Source: Apoda limacodes (Eukaryota; Arthropoda; Insecta; Lepidoptera; Limacodidae). From it: a stretch of 64,000 nucleotides of DNA. The stretch lies in NCBI GenBank assembly GCA_946406115.1, contig OX291540.1, positions 8,118,563 through 8,182,562 on the forward strand. The letters run 5' to 3'. The notes under the pieces are model-generated. The model was not told the DNA's origin and did not search any database. It was given only the letters and a program-made list of their open reading frames with translations. Below, piece after piece: positions 11,671-25,000 of this stretch (positions are counted from its first letter, which is position 1; every line of letters begins with the position of its first letter). The translations under genes were made by a program, and so were the position numbers.

Positions 11671-14600
11671 ACGCGAGATTTATTGACAAGTGAGTATTGT
11701 GACTGTTTTTAATGGGTTATTTAGATTGAAAATGTTGTGTTTCTTAAATATTTCTTATTATATATTTTTTTTAGAACAGAACGATCGAAAAGTCAAGTTT
11801 GCGGCTTTCTAAGGGGGAAAAAAGCATTACAGTTACGATAAATAGGATTTGGAAGCTGAAGTGATACAGAGACCACGACTAAGAACAAAAATGTGTCAAC
11901 GAAACGGACTTATAATGAGACAGTGATGATAATAAGCCACTATGCCGTACCACACCACATCTGCCCCACCCGAGCCATGCAAAATCGTGAACGAGAGAAG
12001 TGCTGAAGTTCAAGATATTGGCTCCACGCCCAGAGATGGTTCATTTTCAACTTATAAAGATGCCTTATATATGTGTGCTAAATCAGCAGGTCTATCATGA
12101 CCACTGCGTCACGATATGTAAATAATGTACTGAATTAAAAGTTTGTTGATATATCGATTGATCTAGATATTAGTATATCAAAAATGTTGATTTTGAATAC
12201 AGTTATCCTTTAGTACAAAGATGATTTTATCTATTTATATAATAACTGTAACACAATGTGGTTAAAAATGTTTTTTATTCTACGCGAGTACCTATATGTG
12301 TTACTTTTTTGACGCGAGTAATTTGGGTTAAATATACAAACTCTTCTACTTTTTACTATTAGAACGATTATAGGCATTAATAAGTATTTTATAGATAAGT
12401 CGTTATTATAGATTAAACTAAAATGAGGGTAATTTCACATTAATAAACTTTTAACCTAATAAATTTAAACAATATTACAAACTTGTCACTTGTTCAACAA
12501 AAAAGTACAAAAAGCAGCCTAAATATAATACCAAGAAATTCAAAGCAAGTTTAAAGATTACAATTTTGAGGGCTAGATAATTCCGCATTAACATACAAAG
12601 GAGTATTACCGTCGCGTTGTGCGTCCGTCTGTCACAGCTCTACACGTATGTGGGGCCACACCCTATACCATCGTATGTTGCCTAATCAGGCATACCTATT
12701 GCGTTACCATTTTCGGTAAAATTGACATTTTTTAAACGTACTTTTTTTCTACGTGCCTTTACATACAATAAAAGTGAAGAAAGTTTTTTGTCTGCGCCTT
12801 CATCACGCTACTTCATAGTTTTTGATTCAGCTTAGCCTAGTGTTACCCTTGATACTTTATACCGGAAAAAAAAGGATGTTCAAAAATCTCCAGAATTAAT
12901 CTAAACAGTCATAATCTGGCCACTTCACAGAAAAACCGCATGATTTGAACACTATAAATAAAAGCGCAATTATGTGCGTTTTCTTTGCGATCGGTAACAG
13001 TATAGTCACAGAGGGGTAGCGGGGTCGACTACCTGTACAATAGAGTGGTCGGCAAACTAAGCAGGACACAGTTAGTACCAAGTTACTGATTTATTTAAAT
13101 ATCGTTAAAAAATTCAAAATATGTATGTTATAATCGATACATGCAATACGATATGATTGATAAGTATAATTCATCGAGTCTTGTACTTGTTAAAACCTTT
13201 TCTATGTAGGTATACTGTATTTTATATATTTGTTTTATATGTCAATATTTTTCATATTATCATCTCCTACGGAAACCAATAATGTCAAAGCTAATTCAAA
13301 AAAATGTTAAATAAATTGACAAACAAATATGTAATTAGTTCTTCTAATCCGTGTTGAAGCTCGACCAGGAAGACGGGGTCTGATTACGTAGAAATATCGT
13401 AATTATATTCCTAACACTTTCTCATAATTTCCGGCGTGCCACTCATTGTTAAACATGTCACATCACAATTGCAGATACACACACAAACACACACATTTCT
13501 AGACCACACTAGACAATATTACTGTTTTAATTATGTATTAAATCAATATTATCGATATGGTAGACATTATTCAGTTGAGACATGCCGGCGGACGACAAAA
13601 TTCCAGTTTTTCTTAATTTGTATTGTTTGATCAATAGTTGATGATTTTACATGGATATTTTCACTAGGTAACAAACACATAATGAAGTATCTCTATAAGT
13701 GCATATTTTTTACGTAAATATAAAACGGATTACTTTCATATTTTCTATTATTAAAAGGTATTTCAAGCAGAGGAATCTATAGAGAGAGACCTAAAGATGC
13801 AAAACTTTCCAACGCACTAGAAGGCCCGCCCTCAAATGATGTTGGGATAAGGCACGCTACAAATGAAACACTGAATCAGGGTAGCAAGAAGAACGAGACG
13901 AAGGTTTTAGTATACATAATTTTTATGAACCTATTATTTGAAGTGTAGGCTGTAGGGAAGGAAGTTTTGTTAGTAGGTCAGCTAGTTTATTTTTAATAAA
14001 AAATAGGATTTAGCGGGTTAAATAGGTTAAGTATTGTGTTTATCGAACATTACTCGTCTCGGTTGTTTAGTGTTGTACTTAGCAAATCTTTTGCGACATC
14101 CTGTAGGTTACATCAAAACAAATGACACGCGACGTCAACACAGTCATCACTATTACTTATTACACCCAGTCGGTAATTGGATTTTGTTTTGCATGTGTAG
14201 GCTATAGATATTATAAGCAATGTAAATATGTGTGTACCTACTTGACTTTTAGTATTTGGACATTCTATTTCTACTAATATGCCAGTTGGCACTTTTAAAT
14301 ATCACTGTTTTCTAAAAATAATATTTACAGTGAAAAATACTAAATTAAAAGAGAAATATTAAATTAAAAAACGAAGTGTAGTATATAGTTATTTTTATAC
14401 TGTATTTTTTAATATTCACCAACCATCACAATGTACGACTATTAAAAGATGTAATACAGTAAAGTTGTACGTTTTGTTGTTCTGACATGTCATACGTCTA
14501 CGTATAGATAGCCCTACGCAATATTCTCATAGCTATGTATCTATAGTTACAATAAGAATTCCATTTGCCATACAATAGAGTACACACGATTCGAAATTCA

Positions 14601-17600
14601 AATTTCCATTAAAAAAAGAACAGTGTATAGTGCGCGGCCGCGTGAATTTCAAATATGGAATGCATTATATTCTAATTTTGCATTCTTAATTTAAATTCAA
14701 TTATTATTTTCAATTACAGTGGGTTGGTTCGTTCGCGACGCGGGCGTTTGTCCTAGTTTTTGTACGGCAAAATAGTCTACTTATTCTGTGATTTGTATAA
14801 CACCTTGATTTATCGAGCTGCTATATTTTTATTCAAACTTTAATATTTATTTTTTGCACACATCTAATAAGAATTCATAAGATCATTTCCTGGTTAAAGG
14901 ATGCCAGTTTTGATCATCATAGATGACTGCCTTAACGACGGCAAAAACTATTCTACTCAAATTTCGGTGTATAACGTCAAATTACTGAGCTGCTTTTGTA
15001 ATAAACAATTTATGTTTTTATCCGACCAAATTATACACACTAAATATACGGAAAAAACACAATATCTGGGAAACGAACATTACATCATGCTTCTAAGAAA
15101 CGTTATAAACATAAAATTCTCGAACTAAAATGTAGTCTTTAAAGTCTAAATTTCAAGAATCCTCCAAAAGGAAGACCAATGGCAGACGCGATCAAACAGA
15201 GCTGTTATTATAACAGAAGGGAAAAAATCAACGGGTTCATCGACACACGAGTGTTCCCAGCCACTCGACTGTTTTATAGAGAAAACACTTCAAAACGAAT
15301 ATTACTATTTCCATACTTTAATTACTTACACACACCCACATGCGCGCACACGCACACTGCCATGGATATGTAATTATAGGATAAACACATGGGCTCTAAT
15401 GCTTACCCAAGTTGATGTGTCTGTGAAAATATTACTGGATAAAATGTTTATCGTTTTAATACAATAATATTAATATTAATCGAACGCATAATTTTGCTAA
15501 AAATGTGTGGTCAATTTTTACTACAGCCAATTTTTTTTTTTGTTCAGCGGGAGTTCCTTGTAGTTAATAACATAATAAAACACACACCCTTTAGATATTG
15601 TTATATTCAGTTAGTTTTACGTTATTGTTGCGTTTGTAACTAAGCTAAAACAATAAAGTTTGAAACTCTAAGAAAAACTATTTAATATTATAATTGCTTA
15701 TTGTATTACAGACTATGGAAATGTTACTGGCAACACGTGCGACTTAACAGGAAAAAGAACTCGTTCGACATTCAAATTGGAATAGGAATTTGAATATGCG
15801 ATTGTCATTGGTTGACAATCAATCATTATAGTTTTTGAAATTTGAATTCCTCGACACACTTGAAGTTTTATTCGGTTATTAGCCAATAACGAGCAGAGAT
15901 TTAATCAAATTTAAATCTTATAATAGAGTAACGGCATTTTGTCACTGATTTTCAAATAAAGAACAATATTTGTGAAGCCATGTATTCAGATATCTGTTGA
16001 GAGTCGAAAAACAAATAAACGCCGTTCTTAAAAATTGAAACTTGAATATTTATCGTTGGGTTGTTGAGAATAAGTAAGAACGTGAAAGATGAACGGCAAA
16101 CACTTTCAAATGTGAGTGTCGAAAATTTACATTTTCTTATTTTCTGAGTATTGACATAAGTATTTAGAAATGTTAATATTTACTGATGATATTCGACTAG
16201 TGCGTTACGTACTCGTTTATTGTAAATTGTTATAGGCTCTTTACAGAAAATTAATCGAGTTAACAAGTTATGATCTAGGGAAATTCAAAAACTTCAAAAA
16301 TGCCCACTGATATACCTACAGATTTTTAAAAATTTATAGATATGAAACACTATTTAATAGTAAACAAATCTAATTCATAACAAACCAAATTGTAAAAACT
16401 TTATAAACAAAGTTGGGCGGACACCTATTAAAATAAGTTTCCTCGAAATGAACCATTAACTTTCACATTACCAAACAATGAGCAAGTATCATAGAACAAA
16501 ATTATATCAGAAAAAAACCCCACAAAAATGATGCAGACAAGACAGCTAATAATGGATGGCCAATAACCGTTTTCCATCAAAGCCAAGTTTCTAATCGGAA
16601 TCTGACAGACCCGATATGTGGAGCATGGCCTCTCGGTACCGTAAATGCCTACGGCTATTTTAACTTAGCATAATAAAGTGTTTTATTTCGTATTTGTATG
16701 TGTTAACGAGTACATAGCTAATTTCGCAATGAATGTTTATACGAGTTTGTGAAAGAAATGTCACGAGTTACTAAAGTGCCTACGGTTACCTTGTTTCTGA
16801 GAGTTAATGGCATGCGAACTAATTCAGGTCAAGGACATTTTATTGAGCTTTGCTAATTGTTTATTATCGTTTACAATGGGGAAAAAAGTATTTGTCATAA
16901 GTGTTCATTAAGTTGATTGCGTGTGAAAGTAGTTTGTGTCTCATTTCTATTTTTACGACAGTTTTTAAATTTTAAATTTTTTAATAAGGTACATTGATAG
17001 AATAGATATTATTTAAATTCACGCAAGCGCCGCAAACATTTACATATGTTATATATAAATACAATTACAATTCATGTATATTTTCTAAATCATAGACTAA
17101 GACTTTGACTATTTGCGAAAAGATGTATTTCTGTGGCGATAAACATAATATGAATAAAAATTATATGTATATTCTGTACGCTATGATACAAAACATTTTT
17201 AAGAACTCAAAATTATACGGTTGTGAAACAAATAAAAATACCCTTTCATAAAATCGAACTTCTCAATTGCGCGATAGTATAATTAATTTTAATATGCAAA
17301 TTAAAAGCTCACTAAAATGCAAAACAAACTCTTGTTTAATACAATTGTAATAAAGGTCATATTAAGTGGATAACCTCGTGGTTGTATCACGCATAAATAG
17401 TTTTGTGATTCTAATGCAAATGAGTTTCTGCGCTCTTGGTATTCATGTTTAGATATTTCAGTCGCGATCGCGCTCATTATCGTTCCGATTGCAATACCTT
17501 GTATCTCAGTTGACAAAAATCTTATGTTTGTAATTGCTGAGGGCAACACGGGCTTGTGGGAACACGTGGCGATCAAGTATGGTCAACACGCACATTTCGG

Positions 17601-18239
17601 GTACACAAAATATATCAAGAATGTGAATAAAATTTTGCTTTTTAGAGGGTTCATTATCTTCGATTCCATGTCCAACAATTTAAAATGATGATCTGCAGTT
17701 ATTTAAGATAATCTAAGATAAATTCGTAAAGATAATTAGGTCGAGAGTAGCTACATTTTGTAATATTGCAAAGACTGTTTAAACGTGACCTGACAGAGTT
17801 AAGATCATTAATCACAATAGTTACATATCAGTCGAGTCGGTCACACACATCAAGCCGTCGACAAAGCCGAGAGTTACGTCACATGTGTAGATACGGGATG
17901 TCATGTCTACAAAAACCGATCTTTTTGATCTAAGCGCTACCAAATCCCACGTGATCGATCCTGACATCGCGTGAAATTAATTAACTGATGCAATACTTTA
18001 CGAAAGGCTTTTGTATTTGTATACTGGTAGCTTGCTGACCGTACTCTGTTTATCAGAATCGTGCATCAAAGTTAGCATTATTTTGAGAAGTAATTATTAA
18101 TGTAAAGGCGGTTACCGAATTTCAGGTCGACGCAGTACAGTCGTCCGCCGCACCACGCAACAATGAACTAATGAATAATAGAAAACTGGATTGTCCAAGT
18201 AGCTGATATCGGCTCTAGATAAATGATGAATGCGTTTTC
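11671..18239. other. long AT-rich stretch without a recognisable gene
   Basis: A polypyrimidine-AG at about 11774 is followed by a 52-codon frame (11942-12100); both are treated as a low-confidence observation only. The rest is AT-rich. CpG-richer patches lie at about 12600-12680, 14620-14660, 14725-14770, 17460-17580 and 17830-17980. The 17301-17576 minus-strand frame (91 codons) is anonymous. An octamer ATGCAAAT (POU-type site) is at 17414-17421. Several copies of an ATTCGAA/TGGAA-like motif lie at 14590-14663 and 15763-15850. Confidence 0.5.
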
Positions 18240-18679
18240 GGTAGATATTTTTTTAAAGTAATTATCGATGGAATGTGTAGGTAGTATACTTTCTTTTTGG
18301 ACAGTAACATTTTTAGATTCTGATTCGGGGATTATAATCAATTTGTACGTGAGAATTTCGGGTTCGTTGCACAGCGGACGGACATGGAGAAATATTTTTA
18401 GCAAATTCGTCTTCGGACATAATAACCGACAGAAAAACACCGTAGACGATGATTTCGGTAAAGAATTCAAGAGTTACTGTGTGCAGCCAGTTTATTCGGA
18501 ACTCCAGCGTAAATTTGACAAAAGAATTTTATGAACGTATAAATTCGAGATGTCGGCCCGTCATTCGATCGGTACACTTTAATACTTGCGCCGGATTCGG
18601 AGAAACATCGACTTTTTGTGCAGCCAAAGATCGCAACTCGTTCAATTACAGGAGAAATTAATGATTGAACACATTTAAC
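18240..18679 (+). other. islet open in several frames, ending at a splice-donor-like site
   Basis: This 440-bp patch is richer in GC and more complex than its surroundings. Overlapping frames of 70 to 100 codons are open on both strands (18268-18534 plus, 18449-18661 plus, 18168-18470 minus, 18467-18691 minus). It is followed by AAC|GTAAGT with GT at 18680. None of the translations is recognisable. It could be a non-coding exon, a promoter-proximal element or simply a GC-richer patch. The simultaneous openness of many frames argues against any one of them being a protein. Confidence 0.25.
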
Positions 18680-18680
18680 G

Positions 18681-21600
18681 TAAGTATTCATACAGACACA
18701 TGCACAAGTCGCATATACGCGGAGATCTTACAATAGGATTACATCGCCATAAATGGATCGGAATAACCAGTTATGACCGCTTATGATTCTCCCATAGTCG
18801 CTGCTTAACATTTTTGTAGCTTTTGTTTTGAATAGAACTGTGTACGCGCATTTTAATTTGGGCTTAGGGACCCTTATACGCTTTCATGAGTCATCTTTTA
18901 TTAAGCGAGTCTTAAGTCATTAACATCCGACAACCAATTTTAGTTGCCCCTTCAAAACACATCTAAAATATACAATAAAGTTATTGAACTCCATTATGTC
19001 TATTCTTTAATGATTTTTGCTAAAACAACAAGCCAAAAATGTCAAAAAGAAAAACAATGAAATAATCTAAAATCAATGTATCGTTTTCCATATTAGTTTC
19101 GGTGCCATTACCTTATCAACCGCGGTAAAGACATAAAATTAACTTAACGACGTTTTGCTTCCATTTATTCGTCTTTTATGGATTACTCACAGTTACCAAC
19201 ACCATTAAGAAAACATCAAACGGAAGCTGCACGATAACCGACAGCATATCAAGTAAAATGTAAATTGTAATAAATATTTTGTAGATTGAAATAAAAAACA
19301 TTTATGTTCGGAGTCGGGATCGAACGAGGTAATATTTCAAATTAGGAACAATTCAAATCAAATCTTCGAATTCTCGTTAGAGCAGGACGCCCATAGGGTT
19401 GATGACCCGTTGAAATGTCAGTAGACATCCATCTCACTCACTCTTTTCATTTCTTCAACTGGCTACCTCTTTCTATGAGATGTTGATCTTGATACGTCAC
19501 ATTTTTAATAAACGAACTCCGTATGACATGGCGCACGGAAATTCGTTCCAATGATTAATATGGCCGCCGTGTCCGTATACGAAACTAATTATGCTTTGTT
19601 TTAAAACGTTGCTAGAAATATTGATAGTTTCTTGTCATTACTCTTGGTTATGATCTTCCGATAAATGTAAATAGAAAGTTTGCCTGAAAACAAATACTTG
19701 TTGAATGTAATTGACTGTCTGAGACTATTTAAATAATCTATGTCAGTTTTATTCTTTCCTTAAAGAATGTGAAACGCATGCTAATGATAAAATGGTCGCA
19801 TCATTGACCATTAATTAGGACGTCCTAGTCGCTGAAGCGACTGCAGTAATAAAATAACGCAACAGCCTCGTCGCCTGCGGCATTGTCGACTCTTACACAG
19901 TCTAGTTTTGACAGTAATAAGTATAACAGACACGGATGAACAAAACAAATGAAAAACGACTGACATGATCCGACAAAAAACCTTAAAAGTATACTTACCT
20001 ACTAGACATCATACTGAGCCGCATTACATTACAACAAAAATAAAAAGTTCATATTTGACGTTTAACAAATTGTTCCTTTTTCAAATCGACCAATGAGACC
20101 ATTGTGTTCACTACTAATGGCGTGTTCTATTTTCAAATCTCATTCTCTTTTCAAATCTTGCTTGCCTTTCAGATTCATTCAAATTTGGAATGCGTCGGTT
20201 AGATACATGTAGTTACCTACATTTTCCCACACATCTTTTTTCAGTTGTTTGTCTTTCAAAAAGAGTTGATTAATTGGGTGTTTCTTTGTACGTTGATTGT
20301 TCTTACGCTTACAGTTGTACCGTCCTAGATGTAGAAATCAGACATTTGTTTATACTTATCTCCAATGATATTTTATATTGTTCGAAATCTAAATTTGATT
20401 TGCTGTTACCTACACGTATAATGCAATTGATAATACGGAACGAAGGATTGCTATATTTAGAAAGTGACATGTGACTGCATCAAATCACAACAATTGTCTT
20501 AACTTCGCTGCCTCAGTTTTTGCGTGCTAGTAGGATATCTACCTCTTTTAATACATACACTATCATTGCTTCTCTCCTATTCAACTTTCCTAAAGTCTTA
20601 AATTTGAAAAATATCTGTCAATTTTGTGTATAAGCCGCCACTGATATTATCAAACGGGTGCCAAAAAATGACATTAAAGTTTTAATCTTTAAAATGCATC
20701 AACGAAATACTCAAAACGGCCAAATGTCGCATATCTAGCCGGGCGAGAGATATTGCCAAAATGCATAAACATCAAAGGGGTTTTTGTTGAAAAAAAAGAT
20801 TTAAAACTGAAGGGCGCGTCCCCATTTTAGTAGGCAAAATGGCGTCCGAGATTATAATAACGATTTTAGGAGTCCCCTTCGTTTTTTATTTTTAACTTTT
20901 TTCGGAAGGGTTGCAAGTGGACGCGGGGAAAATTTTACACTTACACTATTTTAAAATATGGGGTGACGTGAAATCTTTGCCTGTTTTTCGATTTAAATAT
21001 TTTTTTCTTTAAAATATTCATTGTCTTGATACTTTTATTCTGCACTTTTATATTATATTCCATTTCATAACTAAGTACATTTATTACTAGATTTTTCTAA
21101 ATCAAACTACAAATACTGAAAATAAATATTATACTCAATAACGAGCAAACGAACAGTCACCGTAAATCCGTTCGGAAATACCAATGATCAACTAACCATT
21201 ATCAATTATTCAACAATCGAGTTTCGTGATTCGACCAATTCAAGACCAAATCCGCACCAATTGTTGTCGCGAGACGCTTTTATTAATAAAAATAAAAATC
21301 TTTGAGGAAGTTACCAATTTGTACTGATGTTTGACAATGAGCTGTGAGGTTTGAGGATTTCGTTCTAATTTGAACATAACATTGAAGACTTTAAACTCTA
21401 GTTTTTATTAGCTCACGATGCGTAAATATTGTCAAACTAATGTGGATTCTGGATATTATGCATTGTTTGTTAATTAATTTCGTTTTTACAATTATGATCA
21501 TTATTATTATTATAACATCAAGGTACAGCTATGTTACTTATATCTACGTAACTCTTTATTTCTCCTTATTTGAAACCAATATTTACCAGCAACTTCAATC

Positions 21601-21857
21601 ACGCATTTTTTCGCAAAATCGGTTATCGGCGTAGGATTTCCACAGTAATACCTCCTTGATTATAGTAAGAAAGTTTGCTGTAGTATTCTATGTTCTGTTC
21701 GGTTCTTTCTGCGGAAATTTTAAAAGTATTTGAAACAAAAAGTAGTGTATTCTCTCGGTTTCTTCAACTATATCTGTGAAAAATTTCAGCTCAAATTAAT
21801 GGTATCGTGAAAGAACGAGAAAACAAACCAACAATTTACTTTCGTATTTATAATATT
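18681..21857. other. stretch without a recognisable gene
   Basis: No gene. Notable patches are 19800-19890 (two adjacent palindromes, listed separately) and 20690-20950, a GC-richer non-coding piece containing AAAATGGCGTCC (a YY1/Pho-like core). The frames at 20274 and 21440 are hydrophobic, AT-driven and unsupported. Confidence 0.55.
19817..19842. repeat. two abutting palindromes
   Basis: AGGACGTCCT (19817-19826) is a perfect palindrome. It is followed at once by AGTCGCT-GA-AGCGACT (19827-19842), a perfect 7-bp stem with a 2-base loop. No terminator context or coding frame is seen. Confidence 0.6.
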
Positions 21858-22099
21858 ATAAAAACTTTTTAACAAAAAAAAACAACCGGCTTCAAAAAGA
21901 TGCACTAAAAGGTAAAAATAATTACTAATTTCCAAAAATCTGATCTGAATTACAGTTTGAAGTTGATTTTATGCCAGTGAAGTGTGTTATAAACTATTAG
22001 GTACTTACATAGAAACCAACTTTAAACTGTAATTAAATTTCCTTTTTAGTACATCTTTTTGAATCCGGTTGTTTTTTTTTTGTTAAGAAGTTTTTATTT
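21858..22099. mobile_element. fold-back MITE-like element
   Basis: Two long imperfect inverted arms face each other. The left arm (about 21858-21968) reads ATAAAAACTTTTTAAC, an A run, CAACCGGCTTCAAAAAGATG and CACTAAAAGG, then TTACAGTTTGAAGTTG. The right arm (about 22014-22099) gives the same series when reverse-complemented, with CAACCGGATTCAAAAAGATG and TTACAGTTTAAAGTTGG. About 45 unpaired bases separate them. There is no ORF. Such structure is typical of a miniature inverted-repeat element. The flanks do not show a clear target duplication, so I leave the superfamily open. Confidence 0.7.
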
Positions 22100-25000
22100 T
22101 TACTTTTTAGTGATGAATTGCTTTTTTCGTACACTAAAAATATCCATACTAGTAACAAAATGTCATACAATCATCATCATAAAAGGCGTTTCACCAGTTG
22201 CTAATTAACACCAATTGTTTTTTTGGCCAAAAGTTTAAGTTTTTAAATGCACTACGTTAAATGGGACCGCCTGAGAAGTATACCCTTTTATAAAAAAGAC
22301 TTTTGCAAATCCGTCTAAAGGTATATGACGTAGTTATGCCCGAACGTAAATAAAAAAAATATAAGAGAACCTCCTCCTATTTTTGAAAGCGGTTAAAAAC
22401 AACATCACATATTTTATTTGAAGTGTTACGATCTGTAACCAATTCATCATCTTTATATTCTAATACCTTGTAAGTAACCAGTATCTTGATTGCTAATGTA
22501 GGTATATGCGAATAAAATTAATCAGACCACAAATCCCGGTTGAAAACAGTAAAATTATAGCCCTTTGTTAAAAAATCTACAACAATAATGCTGCAAGTAA
22601 TGACGCAATATAGAAAACATCGTAACTAACCAAAAAGGGGCACAAGACGCACATAACCTAAAAAAATATGCTTATAATGGACACTTGATGCACCAAAAAC
22701 GGCATAGAAAGTATCGCTATATTAACATGTGACGTGGCACGATCGAATATTTTCGCGGAACGTGAGCGGGAGTCGAACCTAGGCCCTGCATATTGATTGC
22801 CGGTTATTGCGAGTTTTCCGACGAACGCATGCGTTTCCGCGCACGTTTTCTATGAAGTCTCGCACATTTGTGCCCATGATAATGGAGTAAAGCATAAATA
22901 TAGGTAGATACACTTGCAAAAATGATTGTGCCTACACGTTGTTCTGTGGTTTTGTTCTTTAAAGTTTTAATTCAATTTCTGGCAGATGCATTAGTAATTT
23001 TAAAATAAATATAATCGTTTGAAATACCTTAATAGAATCTCTTCAATGATTTATTATATTCAAATTAACAAAAACCATATTATCAATGTGTGTAAACGTA
23101 TATCATGGAATTTAAAAAATACTGTATTTATAATTAGTTACCTTATCTAATAATATTTGTAAACGTTATATAGTACCCATTAATTCTCCTTAACATCACC
23201 ATACAAATTAAAAGACAATATATAACAATTAACAAATTAGTGTCCATAGATAATAGAAAACACTATACTATATTGATATAATATGTTTAGTAGGTATGAT
23301 CGTAGTCGCCATGTTGCCACTCGAATCCATTGTGAAACTTCAATAACGCGCATGCGTAACCCGCATATTAAAAACCATTGCTCGAACTAAAACTAACTAC
23401 GAGCGAAAACGGGAAACAATCGAACGTTCCATATTTGAAATCCGAGTTTGAATATGGAACTATGTATTTAAAATTTCGAATCCGTTTCGTTATCGCTGGG
23501 ACGTGCAGGCGTTTTCCGATTGTTCTTTTATTTAATTCTGAATTAGGAATTACCGATATTATATCCGTTTAATAGGTAGTTTACTAGTGGGCAGTACCTA
23601 CTCTATAACGGTCATTCGTTAGTTTAAAAGGATATCGTTCAGAATATTATTAAGTCATTTAAATATAGTTGTACATACATTTTGATTTCTAATTAGACCA
23701 TAGATCTACAATTAGACACATTATTACTTTTCATCCGACTACAGCAAAGCCAAAAAGTACTACACTTACAATTACCGTAAATGTATAAAAGCTAAAAAAT
23801 CTGAACGCCGCTTGCTTACTATAAATCTTTGACAAGAGTTCAGAAACTTTTAAGAAAATAACACTCACATTGTTTCTACAAAGTATCTTACGATCCAATC
23901 ACAAGTCCGTTTTGGGCCGATCCAGAGTAACTCGAATTTTTTCTTCAACTAAATATGGTATTCATAAATTCGCAATTTTTTTCGCAGAAACGTAATCCCT
24001 TACTAATGGTTTTATATTAAGGTCTTACAATAATGAAATACTAAATAATTTTTTTTAGTTTATGAATCTGAAGAACTACTAAGTAAAAAAGTTTAATTTT
24101 TCTCAGGAAATGCTTTGTTACTCGTATCTACTAACATAAAATCAGTTCGATCGAGTAAAACTTTACATCGGTTATTCATGATAAGGCGCTTGGTCTCAGT
24201 CAAGACATAAATAATGTTAATATGGTATAAAAGGCGTTTTTCGATGAATTTATCCCCAAAAACCTTTACTTTTGCGGCGAAATCCTGCTCAGGAAGTATG
24301 AAGTTGTTCATAAATAATTCATAACTCCATACAATTTTGGAACTTAGTCATCGTCTGCGTCGGAATGGCATTTTAATAAAAGAAATTCTTCTTTTCTTTG
24401 ACACTTAAAACTGTTAAACCTCAACTTCCTTTAAAGGTAATCATTAGTGGCCAGTATCATTTTTTTTTTAATCTATTTACTTTTAGCATTGTTTTTATCC
24501 ATTATTATCATATATTGGCATTTAATAAATTCAACATTACAAATTCATTACAATTGCTGTGTTCAAAACACATTCGTACTTTTAAAATATGTCTAGAGCC
24601 AACGCCGTTGCTCAATCGAAAAATTATTTCAAAATTAAACGTCTAATAACACATTGTAGTGGCCGCAATCGACGTCTAATCTCATCGAATACAATTATTA
24701 ACGAATTTTATCTTAAGAAAAAAAAATTTAATACATCGTTTTTTTTTATTATAGTCAAATGTACAAAGAGACCGCGTTTAGCGCAAGTCACTTCATACGA
24801 ATTACCGCCTCTTTGTTTCAGTGTTCAATAGACAAAAACACAATTTTTAATATGACATTCAAACAGTTTGAGGTTCGATTCTTGCTCTATACACATCTGA
24901 TTGTAATGTTGGGCGCGTTCAACTAAGTTCTAATTAAGGTGTCAATGCATATATCGTGGACAGTCACGCCGTTATAGCAATAAAATTTATAAGATCAGAA

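Noticed and set aside
17301..17576. 91-codon minus-strand frame
   Set aside because: No domain or homology that I recognise; it crosses a GC-richer patch that is equally open in other frames.
18168..18470. 100-codon minus-strand frame
   Set aside because: It overlaps other long frames on both strands, which indicates compositional openness and not coding.
19310..19345. B-box-like GTTCGATCCCGAC on the minus strand
   Set aside because: A single short match without an A box.
22755..22840. SINE on the minus strand based on GGTTCGACTCCCGC
   Set aside because: No A box at the proper spacing and no body; left as a possible decayed copy.
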